A stretch of 64,000 nt of DNA, taken from contig NZ_JAMTCR010000002.1 of NCBI RefSeq assembly GCF_024171945.1, forward strand, positions 1,240,001-1,304,000, written 5' to 3'. Shown here one piece after another: positions 33,297-40,402 of this stretch. A program made the translations under genes and the position numbers. Source of the DNA: Actinokineospora globicatena. Lineage in GTDB: Bacteria; Actinomycetota; Actinomycetes; Mycobacteriales; Pseudonocardiaceae. The stretch's first letter is position 1. The number at the start of each line of letters is the position of its first letter. Below the pieces are notes generated by a model. That model made no database searches and had not been told where the DNA came from. It worked only from the letters and a program-made list of their open reading frames with translations.

Positions 33297-34415
33297 TTAT
33301 CCGCGCAGGCCCTGCGCTGCCTTGCGGCCCAGGGCGGGGGTGTCGTCGGGCACCGAGTCGGGGTCGATCGACGCCTGGGTGGTCTCCTCGCCGGTGCCGA
33401 CCACCAGGTCCGTGCCCGGCTCGACCGACCGCTTGATCAACGCGAGCGCGATCGGGCCCAGCTCGTGGTGGTTGACCACCGATCCGATCCGGCCGACCGC
33501 GCGCTCCCCCGCGTACACCACGTCGCCGGTGTCCGGCAGGACGTCGGTCGCGCCGTCCAGGTGCAGCAGCAGCATCCGGCGCGGCGGGCGGCCCACGTTG
33601 TGCACCTTCGCGACCGTCTCCTGGCCCCGGTAGCAGCCCTTGGCGACGTGCGCGGCGACGTGGATCCAGTTCACCTCGTGCGGGATGGTCTTCTCGTCGG
33701 TGTCCACCCCCAGCCGGGGGCGCAGCGACTCGACCCGCAGCGCCTCGAACGCCAGGCTGCCCATCGGCCGGGCGCCCGCCTCGGTCAGCCGGGTCCACCA
33801 GGTGGTCAGCTCGGCCCTGGGCACCAGCAGGTCCACCGCGTCGTGACCGGGCCACGGCATCCGGCGCACGATCACGTCGTGCTTGACCGCGACGCCGTAG
33901 GACGCGACGGGCACCGGCAGGTCCACTGTGGTCAGCAGGTCCGGCACCTCGGGCCCGACCAGCGTGAGCACGGCGCGTTCCGCTGTCGCGTCCCGGAGCT
34001 CCACTTTGGACCAGAACACCATCTGCCGCAGGTACTCCAGCAGCCCCAAGGGCTCACCGCGCACACCGGTCGCCCGCGCGCCGGGTTCGGTGTCGAGCCA
34101 CACGGTGCCGTCCACGTGCGCCAGCAGCATGTGCGCATCCACCCGGCCCTGCCCGTCGAGCACCAGCGCCTCGGTGCCCGCGCCGTCGGCGAGGTCGGTC
34201 ACGTGCTGGGAGATCACCAGGTGCAGCCAGGACAGCCGCTCCTCGCCGGGCACCGCGATCACCTCGCGGTCGGAGCGGTCGACGACGGCGACCTTGCGCG
34301 CCGCGCTGCGCTGCTCGGCGAACGGGTCGCCGAAGTGCCACGGCACCGCCGACGCCGCGCTCTCGGGGGCCGCGACGGCACCCTGCTGGTCGAGGATCGG
34401 GGAGCGGTCGGTCAC
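33297..34415 (-). CDS. ygfZ: YgfZ/GcvT-like folate-binding protein (Rv0811c-like)
   Basis: A tetrahydrofolate-binding protein that helps assemble or repair Fe-S clusters. The 372-residue protein carries the family signature KGCYRGQETVAKVHN (near 265) and the GcvT-like N-terminal domain (WLHLVISQHVTDLADG, near 60). The GTG at 34415 is preceded by AGGAGA and overlaps the Fur-family TGA (GTGA), so the two are co-translated. The mycobacterial orthologue sits in the same block without the fur gene. Coupling to a Fur-type regulator would suit a role in iron or oxidative-stress physiology; that link is inference. Confidence 0.92.
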   Translation of the reverse strand: MTDRSPILDQQGAVAAPESAASAVPWHFGDPFAEQRSAARKVAVVDRSDREVIAVPGEERLSWLHLVISQHVTDLADGAGTEALVLDGQGRVDAHMLLAHVDGTVWLDTEPGARATGVRGEPLGLLEYLRQMVFWSKVELRDATAERAVLTLVGPEVPDLLTTVDLPVPVASYGVAVKHDVIVRRMPWPGHDAVDLLVPRAELTTWWTRLTEAGARPMGSLAFEALRVESLRPRLGVDTDEKTIPHEVNWIHVAAHVAKGCYRGQETVAKVHNVGRPPRRMLLLHLDGATDVLPDTGDVVYAGERAVGRIGSVVNHHELGPIALALIKRSVEPGTDLVVGTGEETTQASIDPDSVPDDTPALGRKAAQGLRG

Positions 34416-34858
34416 GGGTTCTCCTGGGAGCAGGTCTGACACGTTCCGGACAGCGCGAGGTGGCTCGCATCCAGCTCGAACCCGTGGGTGGCCCGCAGTG
34501 TTCCGCACAGCTGGTCCATGACCGCTTTCGGCGACTCCACGACGTGGCCGCAGCGGTGGCAGACCAGGTGGACGTGCTGGTGCTCGTGCACCGAGTAGGT
34601 CGGCGCGCCGTGCCCGAGGTGCGTGTGCCGGACCAGGGCGAGGCCCTCCAGCAGCTCCAGCGTGCGGTAGATCGTGGTGATGTTCACCGTCGGGGTGGCG
34701 CGCTGCACGTGCGCGCAGACCTGCTCGGGGGTCGCGTGCTCGAGCACCAGCAGGGCGTCGAGCACGAGCTGGCGCTGCGGTGTCATCCGCATGCCGCGCT
34801 CGTGCAGGGTCGTCCGCAGGTGCGCGCGTCGCTCCTCCAGCGAGTGGGCGGTGTCCAC
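34412..34858 (-). CDS. Fur-family metalloregulator
   Basis: A 148-residue Fur-superfamily repressor. The winged helix is at about 10-85 (TPQRQLVLDALL, TIYRTLELLEGLALV), the metal-binding His cluster is at 91-97 (HEHQHVH), and two CxxC structural-zinc motifs are at C100/C103 and C140/C143. Two CxxC motifs occur in both Fur- and Zur-type proteins; the metal sensed cannot be decided. It starts at GTG 34858 directly after a TAACAT box with no Shine-Dalgarno (leaderless). It is divergent from the PLP lyase across only 41 bases and overlaps ygfZ by GTGA. Confidence 0.92.
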   Translation of the reverse strand: MDTAHSLEERRAHLRTTLHERGMRMTPQRQLVLDALLVLEHATPEQVCAHVQRATPTVNITTIYRTLELLEGLALVRHTHLGHGAPTYSVHEHQHVHLVCHRCGHVVESPKAVMDQLCGTLRATHGFELDASHLALSGTCQTCSQENP

Positions 34859-34865
34859 CTGTTCG

Positions 34866-34871
34866 ATGTTA
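34866..34871 (-). promoter_or_regulatory. -10 element (TAACAT) of the leaderless fur-ygfZ transcript
   Basis: TAACAT on the minus strand, seven bases before GTG 34858. It lies 15 bases from the divergent -10 box of the lyase gene, so the two promoters physically overlap. Confidence 0.6.
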
Positions 34872-34886
34872 GGGCCTGCGCCCGCG

Positions 34887-34892
34887 TAGGGT
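34887..34892 (+). promoter_or_regulatory. -10 element (TAGGGT) of the leaderless lyase transcript
   Basis: TAGGGT is followed by seven bases and ATG 34900, with no Shine-Dalgarno. Confidence 0.6.
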
Positions 34893-34899
34893 TCGCCGC

Positions 34900-35742
34900 A
34901 TGCGCGTGCTTGCGATGCTCGACGGCTCCCTCGTCGACCCGGAGACCCCGCTGATCAGGGTCGACGACCTGGGGCTGACCAGGGGCGACGGGGTGTTCGA
35001 GACCGTGCTGGTGGTCGACGGGCAGCCGAGGGAACTCGGTCCGCACCTGGCCAGGCTCGCCAGGTCGGCGGCCATGCTGCAGCTGCCCGCGCCGGACCTG
35101 GCTGCGTGGGAGCGGCTGGTCGAGACGGTGGTCGGCGCGTGGACCGAGCCGGGCGAGATGGCGGTCAAGCTGGTCTACACCCGCGGTCCCGAGTACGGCG
35201 ACGGCGGTCCGACCGGGTACGCCATCGGCCTGCCGATCGGTGGCCGGGCGGTGCGCAACCGGACCTCGGGCGTCACCGCGATCACGCTGGCGCGCGGGTA
35301 CGACCCGGCGGTCGTCGAGCGGGCGCCGTGGTTGCTGCTCGGCGCGAAGACGCTGTCGTACGCGATCAACATGGCCGCCATGCGGCACGCCGAGCAGCTC
35401 GGGGTGGACGAGGTCATCTTCGTCGGCGACGACGGCACTGTCCTCGAAGGACCGACGTCGACGATCGTGGTGGCCAGTGGCGGCACGCTGCGCACCCCGC
35501 CGCCGTCGAGCGGCGTCCTGCCCGGCACCACCCAGGGCGCGCTGTTCCGGGCCGCCGAGCGAGCGGGCTGGTCGACGAAGGTCGAGCCGGTGCGCGCCGA
35601 CGAGTTAGCGGGCGCGGACGCCCTGTTCGTGGTCTCCAGCGTCCGCAAGGTGACCCGCGTGCACACCCTCGACGGCCTCCCCCTCCCCGACTCGACCGAA
35701 CTCGGCGCCGAGCTCTCCACGCTCTACGAGGCCGAGTACTGA
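34900..35742 (+). CDS. Class IV PLP aminotransferase, aminodeoxychorismate-lyase-like (Rv0812-like)
   Basis: A fold-type IV PLP enzyme of 280 residues. Markers are RGDGVFETVLVVDGQP (near 29), the PLP lysine in GAKTLSYAINM (near 150) and GTVLEGPTSTIVV (near 180), which binds the PLP phosphate. Aminodeoxychorismate lyase makes p-aminobenzoate for folate; branched-chain and D-amino-acid aminotransferases share this fold, so the assignment rests partly on synteny with Rv0812. The folate-binding YgfZ next to it fits a folate theme. It starts leaderless at ATG 34900, divergent from fur. Confidence 0.85.
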   Translation: MRVLAMLDGSLVDPETPLIRVDDLGLTRGDGVFETVLVVDGQPRELGPHLARLARSAAMLQLPAPDLAAWERLVETVVGAWTEPGEMAVKLVYTRGPEYGDGGPTGYAIGLPIGGRAVRNRTSGVTAITLARGYDPAVVERAPWLLLGAKTLSYAINMAAMRHAEQLGVDEVIFVGDDGTVLEGPTSTIVVASGGTLRTPPPSSGVLPGTTQGALFRAAERAGWSTKVEPVRADELAGADALFVVSSVRKVTRVHTLDGLPLPDSTELGAELSTLYEAEY

Positions 35743-35759
35743 CATCCCACTGACACCCA

Positions 35760-35776
35760 AATTGGTTCAACCAATT
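35760..35776. promoter_or_regulatory. AT-rich palindrome AATTGGTTCAACCAATT (operator candidate)
   Basis: Perfect 8-base arms around one central base, in a region otherwise very GC-rich, about 78 bases upstream of the small secreted protein. The flanking bases extend it to a 10-bp stem with one mismatch (35756-35780), so it could also act as a terminator of the lyase gene, though no T-run follows. Confidence 0.55.
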
Positions 35777-35853
35777 GGGGGCTGATCGGGCAGCGGCCCG
35801 CCTGCTGTGCTGGACCGACCCCGCGCGGGGTCCCAGTGCGAAAGGTGGAACTC

Positions 35854-36141
35854 GTGAGACTCAGCAAGATCCTCGGTGTCGTGTCCGCGGTGGTGGTCGC
35901 GGCCACCACGCTGTCCCCGCAGGCGAGCGCGGCCAGCTACTCCTGGTCGTGCCGCACCGTCCCTGCCGGCTACACCTACGTCATGGTGCGGGCCGACGTG
36001 GGCTGCGAACCGCTGTACTACGTGACCTTGCCGGAGCCCGGGCTCTGGGCCTGTCGCGTGCCCGCTGGCTGGACCTACACGGCGACGCGGGCCTCGTCCA
36101 ACTGCTGGTGGAACGACCAGTACCTGCTCGCCAAGGCCTGA
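35854..36141 (+). CDS. Small secreted cysteine-containing protein with internal duplication
   Basis: A 95-residue exported protein, not recognised. The GTG at 35854 has AAAGGTGG upstream. A signal peptide spans about 1-27 (ending QASA). The mature part is two similar units: C33-R-T-V-P-A-G-Y-T-Y to C51, and C67-R-V-P-A-G-W-T-Y to C84, so each unit has a Cys pair 17-18 residues apart and is Tyr/Trp-rich. Two disulfides or a small beta fold are likely. It is preceded by the palindrome at 35760-35776 and is convergent with pxpC, with one base between the stops. The function is unknown. Confidence 0.75.
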   Translation: MRLSKILGVVSAVVVAATTLSPQASAASYSWSCRTVPAGYTYVMVRADVGCEPLYYVTLPEPGLWACRVPAGWTYTATRASSNCWWNDQYLLAKA

Positions 36142-36142
36142 T

Positions 36143-37003
36143 CTAGCCGCGCAGCCTGATCCGCGTCCCCGGCCTTGCCTGGGCCAGGACCGCCAGGTGC
36201 CGGGCCGGGACCACACCCACCACCGGGTAACCACCGGTGGTGGGGTGGTCGGCCAGGAAGACGACGGGGCGGCCGTTGGCGGGGACCTGGATCGCGCCGG
36301 TGACCACGCCCTCGCTGGTCAGCTCCCTGCCGTCGAACCCGGGGGCGCGCCGCAGCGGATCGCCGAGCAGCCGCAGGCCGACCCGGTTGCTCTCCGGCGA
36401 CACCGACCACACCGACGCCGCCAGTTGCGCGCCCGCGCCGGTGAACCAGTCGTCGCGCGGGCCGAGCACCACCGGCACGGACAGGAAGTCGACCGGGTTC
36501 AGCGGCGGCACCGCGTCCTCGCCGGTCGGTAGCCCGGCGGGGTCCCCAACCGGCAGCACGTCGCCCGCAGCCAGCGGGGCCGGGCCGATCCCGGAGAGCA
36601 CGTCGGTCGACCTCGACCCCAGCTGCGGCGGGACCGCGATCCCGCCGGACACCGCCAGGTAGTTGCGGATCCCCGCCAGCGGCGATCCCAGTTCGACCAC
36701 GTCGTCGGCGCGCAGGTGGACCGGTGCGTGCGAGTCGACCAGGTGACCGTTGACCCGCACCGGCACGCTCGGCCCGGTCACCGCCACCGTGCAGGACGTC
36801 CCCGCCCGCACCGCGAGCCCGCCGAGGACGCACTCGATGCCCGCGGCGCCCTCCGGATTGCCCGCCAGCCGGTTGGCCAGGCGCAGCGACGGCACGTCCA
36901 AGGCGCCGGACGGGGGGACGCCCAGGTGGGCATGGCCAGGTCGGCCGAGGTCTTCGATCAGGGCTAGCGGTCCGGTGGCGAGCACGGTCAACGCGCGGCT
37001 CAC
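36143..37003 (-). CDS. pxpC: 5-oxoprolinase subunit C (PxpC/KipA)
   Basis: With PxpA and PxpB this forms the bacterial ATP-dependent 5-oxoprolinase that returns pyroglutamate to glutamate. The 286-residue protein has the family's opening (IEDLGRPGHAHLGVPPSGALD, near 16-36), SLRLANRLAGNPEGAAGIEC (near 39-58) and the C-terminal FLADHPTTGGYPVVGVV (near 249). It overlaps pxpB by ATGA. No pxpA (LamB/YcsF) gene is visible in this window, so the third subunit must be encoded elsewhere or be absent. Confidence 0.92.
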   Translation of the reverse strand: MSRALTVLATGPLALIEDLGRPGHAHLGVPPSGALDVPSLRLANRLAGNPEGAAGIECVLGGLAVRAGTSCTVAVTGPSVPVRVNGHLVDSHAPVHLRADDVVELGSPLAGIRNYLAVSGGIAVPPQLGSRSTDVLSGIGPAPLAAGDVLPVGDPAGLPTGEDAVPPLNPVDFLSVPVVLGPRDDWFTGAGAQLAASVWSVSPESNRVGLRLLGDPLRRAPGFDGRELTSEGVVTGAIQVPANGRPVVFLADHPTTGGYPVVGVVPARHLAVLAQARPGTRIRLRG

Positions 37004-37614
37004 GACACCGCCTCGAAGCGCACGCGATCACCCGGGGAGAGCAACGCGGCAGGTTCGCGAGTCGGGTCGAACAGCGCGGCAGCGTCATCGGCGAGTCGTG
37101 CGACCAACCGCCAGCCGCCGGGTGACGAACGCGGATAGATGCCCGTGAACTCTCCGGCGACACCGACCGATCCGGCGGGTACACGCGTGCGGGGGTTGTC
37201 GAGCCGGGGTTGGCACAACGGCTCCGGCAGGCCTGTCAGGTAGGCGAAGCCGGGCGCGAAACCGCAGAAGGCCACGGTGTAGTCCGCGCCCGAGTGCAGT
37301 GCGATCGTCTCCGCGACGCTCAACCCAGCTGTTTCCGCTACCAGCTCCAGGTCGGCACCTTCGTAGACCACCGGCAGGGTCACCTCAGCGGAGTCGACCA
37401 CGGGCGCGGCGGACAGGTCAGCCTGCTCCAACACCGCCTGGACCTGCCGCAACCCGGGCGAACCCGGCTCGAACGACACCAAGACCGTCCGGGCGGCGGG
37501 GACCAACTCGACGAGACCGGGCAGTCCCACCAGAGCGGCACGGGCGGCGGCTACCGCGCCCAGCGAGTCGACCTCGACCAGCACCGCGTCCGGTCCGCAC
37601 CGCCGCAGCCGCAT
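37000..37614 (-). CDS. pxpB: 5-oxoprolinase subunit B (PxpB/KipI)
   Basis: A 204-residue protein with the KipI/PxpB pattern: MRLRRCGPDAVLVEVDSL at the start, ELVPAARTVLVSFEPG near 36, LPVVYEGADLELVAE near 79, FCGFAPGFAYLTGLP near 115 and RVPAGSVGVAGEFTGIYP near 143. I chose the ATG at 37614; the frame continuing to 37719 overlaps the nitrobindin gene. It lies 13 bases after the nitrobindin stop and overlaps pxpC, so the four genes from the 32-residue membrane protein to pxpC look like one transcript. Confidence 0.9.
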   Translation of the reverse strand: MRLRRCGPDAVLVEVDSLGAVAAARAALVGLPGLVELVPAARTVLVSFEPGSPGLRQVQAVLEQADLSAAPVVDSAEVTLPVVYEGADLELVAETAGLSVAETIALHSGADYTVAFCGFAPGFAYLTGLPEPLCQPRLDNPRTRVPAGSVGVAGEFTGIYPRSSPGGWRLVARLADDAAALFDPTREPAALLSPGDRVRFEAVS

Positions 37615-37627
37615 CCGGTCGCCCGGT

Positions 37628-38269
37628 TCAGCCGACCACGCGGCGCAGGTACGCCGAGGTGTGCGGCTGCAGCTCCTGGCCGACCATCGCGCGCTCCTCG
37701 ACGTAGGCCAGGTCACCACCGTTGACCAGCCCGTAGAGCCGCTTCGCCGCGGTGACCTCCTTCGCCGACGAGGTCCGCAGCACGACGTCGGTGTCGATCT
37801 CCCACGAGGTCTGCGTGCGCGGCGACCCGTAGTAGATCTCCGAGACGCCGGTGGCGTGCACCAGCAGCACCTCGATGGTGTCGTCGGCCTGCGGGCGCCA
37901 GAACCCGGTCTCGCGCGCGGCCGGGCGGATCACCTTGCCCTCGTCGTCGAGCAGCCACGCGCGCGCCTCGTAGTGCAGGAACGGGCGGCCGTCGTGGGCG
38001 AAGGTGATCTGCTGGCCGTACTTGTACGGGCCGTCGATGGTCGGGTAGACCACCTCACCCTCGCCGCGCCAGACCCCGACCAGGGGCAGCAGCGCCAGGC
38101 AGGCGTCGTTGAGCTCGGGGCCCTCGCGCAGGTTCGCGGTGTCCGCCGGGATCGGCAGGTCGTCGAACTGCGGGACGTTGCGGTGCCCGGTGACCTCGGC
38201 GCGCTCGGCGGCCGCGTGGATCGCCGCGTCGCCGCTGCCGGGCACTGGCCCAGTCGCGTCAGCGGGCAT
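37628..38269 (-). CDS. Nitrobindin-like heme-binding beta-barrel protein (Rv0813c-like)
   Basis: A 213-residue protein of the DUF1794/nitrobindin family, a ten-stranded fatty-acid-binding-protein-like barrel that binds heme in a solvent-exposed site and can react with NO or peroxynitrite. Family features are LLPLVGVWRGEGEVVYPTI (near 60), the GxWxGxG signature, and the heme-ligand His in QPHTSAYLRR near the C-terminus. The N-terminal 45 residues are an extra Ala/Pro-rich extension. The ATG at 38269 overlaps the TGA of the small membrane protein gene by one base (TGATG), implying coupled translation. Confidence 0.9.
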   Translation of the reverse strand: MPADATGPVPGSGDAAIHAAAERAEVTGHRNVPQFDDLPIPADTANLREGPELNDACLALLPLVGVWRGEGEVVYPTIDGPYKYGQQITFAHDGRPFLHYEARAWLLDDEGKVIRPAARETGFWRPQADDTIEVLLVHATGVSEIYYGSPRTQTSWEIDTDVVLRTSSAKEVTAAKRLYGLVNGGDLAYVEERAMVGQELQPHTSAYLRRVVG

Positions 38270-38367
38270 CAACGCTGGTCGGCGTAGAGGCGGTAGACGA
38301 CGTACCCGGCGAACCAGGTGGTCAACAAGCCCACCAGGACCAACAGCGAGGTGAAGAAGATTTCCAC
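38269..38367 (-). CDS. 32-residue single-pass membrane protein
   Basis: A very short gene: GTG at 38367, 32 codons, TGA overlapping the nitrobindin ATG (TGATG). The product has one hydrophobic helix (LLVLVGLLTTWFAGYVVY, residues 9-26) with an acidic residue at position 2 and a charged C-terminal tail (YRLYADQR). A TATCCT box lies six bases upstream of the GTG and there is no Shine-Dalgarno, so transcription probably begins at this codon. The overlap with nitrobindin, the leaderless promoter and the clean membrane helix argue that it is real. The function is unknown; it might anchor or regulate the heme protein. Confidence 0.75.
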   Translation of the reverse strand: MEIFFTSLLVLVGLLTTWFAGYVVYRLYADQR

Positions 38368-38373
38368 CGGTGC

Positions 38374-38379
38374 AGGATA
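38374..38379 (-). promoter_or_regulatory. -10 element (TATCCT) of the leaderless small-membrane-protein operon
   Basis: TATCCT on the minus strand, six bases before GTG 38367. It lies just downstream of the terminator that closes the DUF1416 gene. Confidence 0.6.
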
Positions 38380-38421
38380 CCGCCCAGGCGTCCGGTCCAC
38401 GCGTGGTGCTGCTCGCACGCG

Positions 38422-38453
38422 GAAGGCCCCGGGGTCACGACCCCGGGGCCTTC
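38422..38453 (-). terminator. Strong terminator hairpin after the DUF1416 gene
   Basis: Perfect 14-bp arms (38422-38435 and 38440-38453) with a CACG tetraloop, 31 bases beyond the DUF1416 stop. Confidence 0.85.
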
Positions 38454-38484
38454 GCTGTGGTCCTGTCCGACCGGGACGGCAGTC

Positions 38485-38790
38485 CTAACCGACCGACACC
38501 GCGACCTGGTGCAGGCCCGGGCCCTCGGCGCTGACCTTGGCCTCGCCGTTGCCGCTGCGGTGCAGCGCGCGCACGGTCCACTCGCCGGGGGCGGCGAAGA
38601 ACCGGAAGTCGCCGTCGGCGGACGAGACGACCTCGGCGGTGAACTCCCCGCTGGCGTCGAGCAGGCGCACGTACGCGCCGCCGACCGGGGTCTCACCGCT
38701 GGTCACCTTGCCGTTGAGGACGACCTCCTTGCCCGCGTCCACGTTCGCGGGCAGCGCGGTGCCTTGCTCCGGTGCTCCACAAGAGCTCAT
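38485..38790 (-). CDS. DUF1416 protein, SseC-like (sulfur metabolism)
   Basis: A 101-residue protein opening MSSCGAPEQGTALPANVD and continuing as a small beta-sandwich (VVLNGKVTSGETPVGGAYVRLLDASGEF), the DUF1416 family found beside thiosulfate sulfurtransferase in actinobacteria (SseC1/SseC2 with CysA in M. tuberculosis). The biochemical role is unproven. It lies 61 bases downstream of cysA on the same strand and ends at a strong hairpin, so it probably closes the DUF4395-cysA-DUF1416 operon controlled by the leader peptide. Confidence 0.93.
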   Translation of the reverse strand: MSSCGAPEQGTALPANVDAGKEVVLNGKVTSGETPVGGAYVRLLDASGEFTAEVVSSADGDFRFFAAPGEWTVRALHRSGNGEAKVSAEGPGLHQVAVSVG

Positions 38791-38851
38791 GACTGTCCTT
38801 TCCGTCCCGGCCGCCGCCTGGGTGTGGACGCGGCCTGGGGTTGTCGGTGAA

Positions 38852-39685
38852 TCAGGCGCCGACCTCGACCGGCACGCCGACCAGGGAGCCGTACTCGGTC
38901 CAGGAACCGTCGTAGTTCTTCACGTCCGAGTAGTCGAGCAGCTCGTGCAGCGCGAACCAGGTGTGCGACGAGCGCTCACCGATGCGGCAGTAGGCGATGG
39001 TCGCCTTGCCCTCGTCCAGGCCCGCGTCCTTGTAGAGCTCGCGCAGCTCGTCGTTGGACTTGAAGGTGCCGTCCTCGTTGGCCGCCTTGCTCCACGGCAC
39101 GTTGATCGCGGTCGGGATGTGGCCCTTGACCTGCGCCTGCTCCTGCGGCAGGTGCGCAGGGGCGGCCAGCTTGCCGGAGAACTCGTCGGGGGAGCGCACG
39201 TCGACCAGGTTCTTGGTGTTGATCGCGTCGACCGCCTCCTGGCGGAACGCGCGCAGCGAGAGGTCCTGCTCCTGGGCGGTGTAGGTGGTCTCCTCGCGGG
39301 ACACCGCGTCGGTGGACAGCGGGCGCCCGTCGAGCTCCCACTTCTTGCGGCCGCCGTCGAGCAGCTTCACGGCCTGGTGGCCGTAGAGCTTGAAGTACCA
39401 GTACGCGTAGGCGGCGAACCAGTTGTTGTTGCCGCCGTAGAGGATCACGGTGTCGTCGTTGCCGATGCCGCGCGCGGAGAGCAGCTTCTCGAAGCCCGCG
39501 CGGTCGACGAAGTCGCGGCGCACCGGGTCCTGCAGGTCGTTGCGCCAGTCGATCTTCACCGCACCCGGGATGTGCCCGGTGTCGTAGGCGCTGGCGTCCT
39601 CGTCGACCTCGACGAACACCACCCCCCCTGCGGTGAGGTTCTCCTCGGCCCACGCGGCCGAAACCAGCACGTCTTCGCGGCTCAT
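38852..39685 (-). CDS. cysA: Thiosulfate sulfurtransferase (rhodanese, CysA2/SseA type)
   Basis: Transfers sulfane sulfur from thiosulfate or 3-mercaptopyruvate to an acceptor. The 277-residue protein has two rhodanese domains: an N-terminal inactive one (EVDEDASAYDTGHIPGAVKIDW, near 26-47) and a C-terminal catalytic one with the active Cys in AYCRIGERSSHTW (near 233). The ATG at 39685 overlaps the DUF4395 stop by ATGA. The operon position after a cysteine-type leader peptide fits control by cysteine supply. The gene symbol follows the mycobacterial usage and is not the sulfate-transport ATPase also called CysA. Confidence 0.95.
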   Translation of the reverse strand: MSREDVLVSAAWAEENLTAGGVVFVEVDEDASAYDTGHIPGAVKIDWRNDLQDPVRRDFVDRAGFEKLLSARGIGNDDTVILYGGNNNWFAAYAYWYFKLYGHQAVKLLDGGRKKWELDGRPLSTDAVSREETTYTAQEQDLSLRAFRQEAVDAINTKNLVDVRSPDEFSGKLAAPAHLPQEQAQVKGHIPTAINVPWSKAANEDGTFKSNDELRELYKDAGLDEGKATIAYCRIGERSSHTWFALHELLDYSDVKNYDGSWTEYGSLVGVPVEVGA

Positions 39686-40143
39686 CGGGCGGTTCCCACT
39701 TTCCTTTGCTTGGCGGACAGGCGGTTGATCAGCAGATAGGCCTCGCAGCCGAGGCAGAACCCGAACGCGGCGTTGAGGAACGCGGCGGCCAGCGCCAGCG
39801 CGGTCGCCACGACACCGACGGTCGGCGCGCCGAGGGCGTAGCCGAGCACACCGACGACGGCGAAGCCGAAGCCGACGGTCTGGGCGAATCGCGGCGGCGC
39901 GGCGTCCTCGCGCTCGTCGGTCGGCCGCAACCGGGGCGCGACGACGGCGCGGAACAGCACCGAGTACGGGGAGTAGCGGAGCCCGGCGAACCCGCCGAGC
40001 GCGAACACGACGGCCTGGGCGGCCAGCAGCGGCCACCACCCGGTCGCGAGCACGACGACGAGGACGGCACTGGTCAGCCAGGCGGCGAACCGGGGGCCTC
40101 GGGGGTCGACCGTCGGCCGGGGAGCGAGCGGGGGTGCGGGCAT
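39682..40143 (-). CDS. DUF4395 membrane protein
   Basis: A 153-residue membrane protein with four hydrophobic segments (about 20-38, 42-58, 85-103, 108-128). It includes a GFCLGCEAYLL stretch with a C-x-x-C pair at the end of the fourth helix, and the VDPRGPRFAAW opening of DUF4395. The family is regularly linked to rhodanese and thioredoxin-like genes, so it may carry sulfur or reducing equivalents across the membrane; this is inference. The ATG at 40143 has an ideal AGGAGG site. It is the first structural gene after the leader peptide and overlaps cysA. Confidence 0.88.
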   Translation of the reverse strand: MPAPPLAPRPTVDPRGPRFAAWLTSAVLVVVLATGWWPLLAAQAVVFALGGFAGLRYSPYSVLFRAVVAPRLRPTDEREDAAPPRFAQTVGFGFAVVGVLGYALGAPTVGVVATALALAAAFLNAAFGFCLGCEAYLLINRLSAKQRKVGTAR

Positions 40144-40221
40144 GTGGCCTCCTGACCTGCACACGGGTGGGGTCCGGTGAGGGCGGCCAGGCGCGGTCGA
40201 GCCGCGGTGGGGGTCGCCCGG

Positions 40222-40296
40222 TCAGTCGCTCCGACACAGGCTGCTGTGCACGCGGCAGAAGTCCACCGCGCGGCGCCTGGTCAGGAAGCTGGACAC
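40222..40296 (-). CDS. Leaderless cysteine-type leader peptide (24 residues)
   Basis: A 24-codon reading frame starting at GTG 40296. The peptide contains SSFLTRRRAVDFCRV and ends LCRSD, matching the short arginine-rich actinobacterial leader peptides with RRRxVDxxRVxxxxCR that precede sulfur-assimilation operons. Two Cys codons fall at positions 14 and 21. TACTCT lies seven bases upstream and there is no ribosome site, as for known leaderless cysteine-responsive leader ORFs of mycobacteria. The stop is 78 bases before the DUF4395 start. Ribosome stalling at Cys codons probably controls the DUF4395-cysA-DUF1416 operon; this is inference from the family. Confidence 0.75.
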   Translation of the reverse strand: MSSFLTRRRAVDFCRVHSSLCRSD

Positions 40297-40303
40297 GGCG
40301 GCG

Positions 40304-40309
40304 AGAGTA
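40304..40309 (-). promoter_or_regulatory. -10 element (TACTCT) of the leader-peptide operon
   Basis: TACTCT on the minus strand, seven bases before GTG 40296. No convincing -35 was seen. Confidence 0.6.
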
Positions 40310-40402
40310 CCCGCCGCCGACCCGGGCGTGAGAAGGCCTGTCCAGTGGGTGAGACGCCGGAGATCGGCATTGCGCTCGGCGAAAGCGCAGGTGGCGGCCG
40401 CT

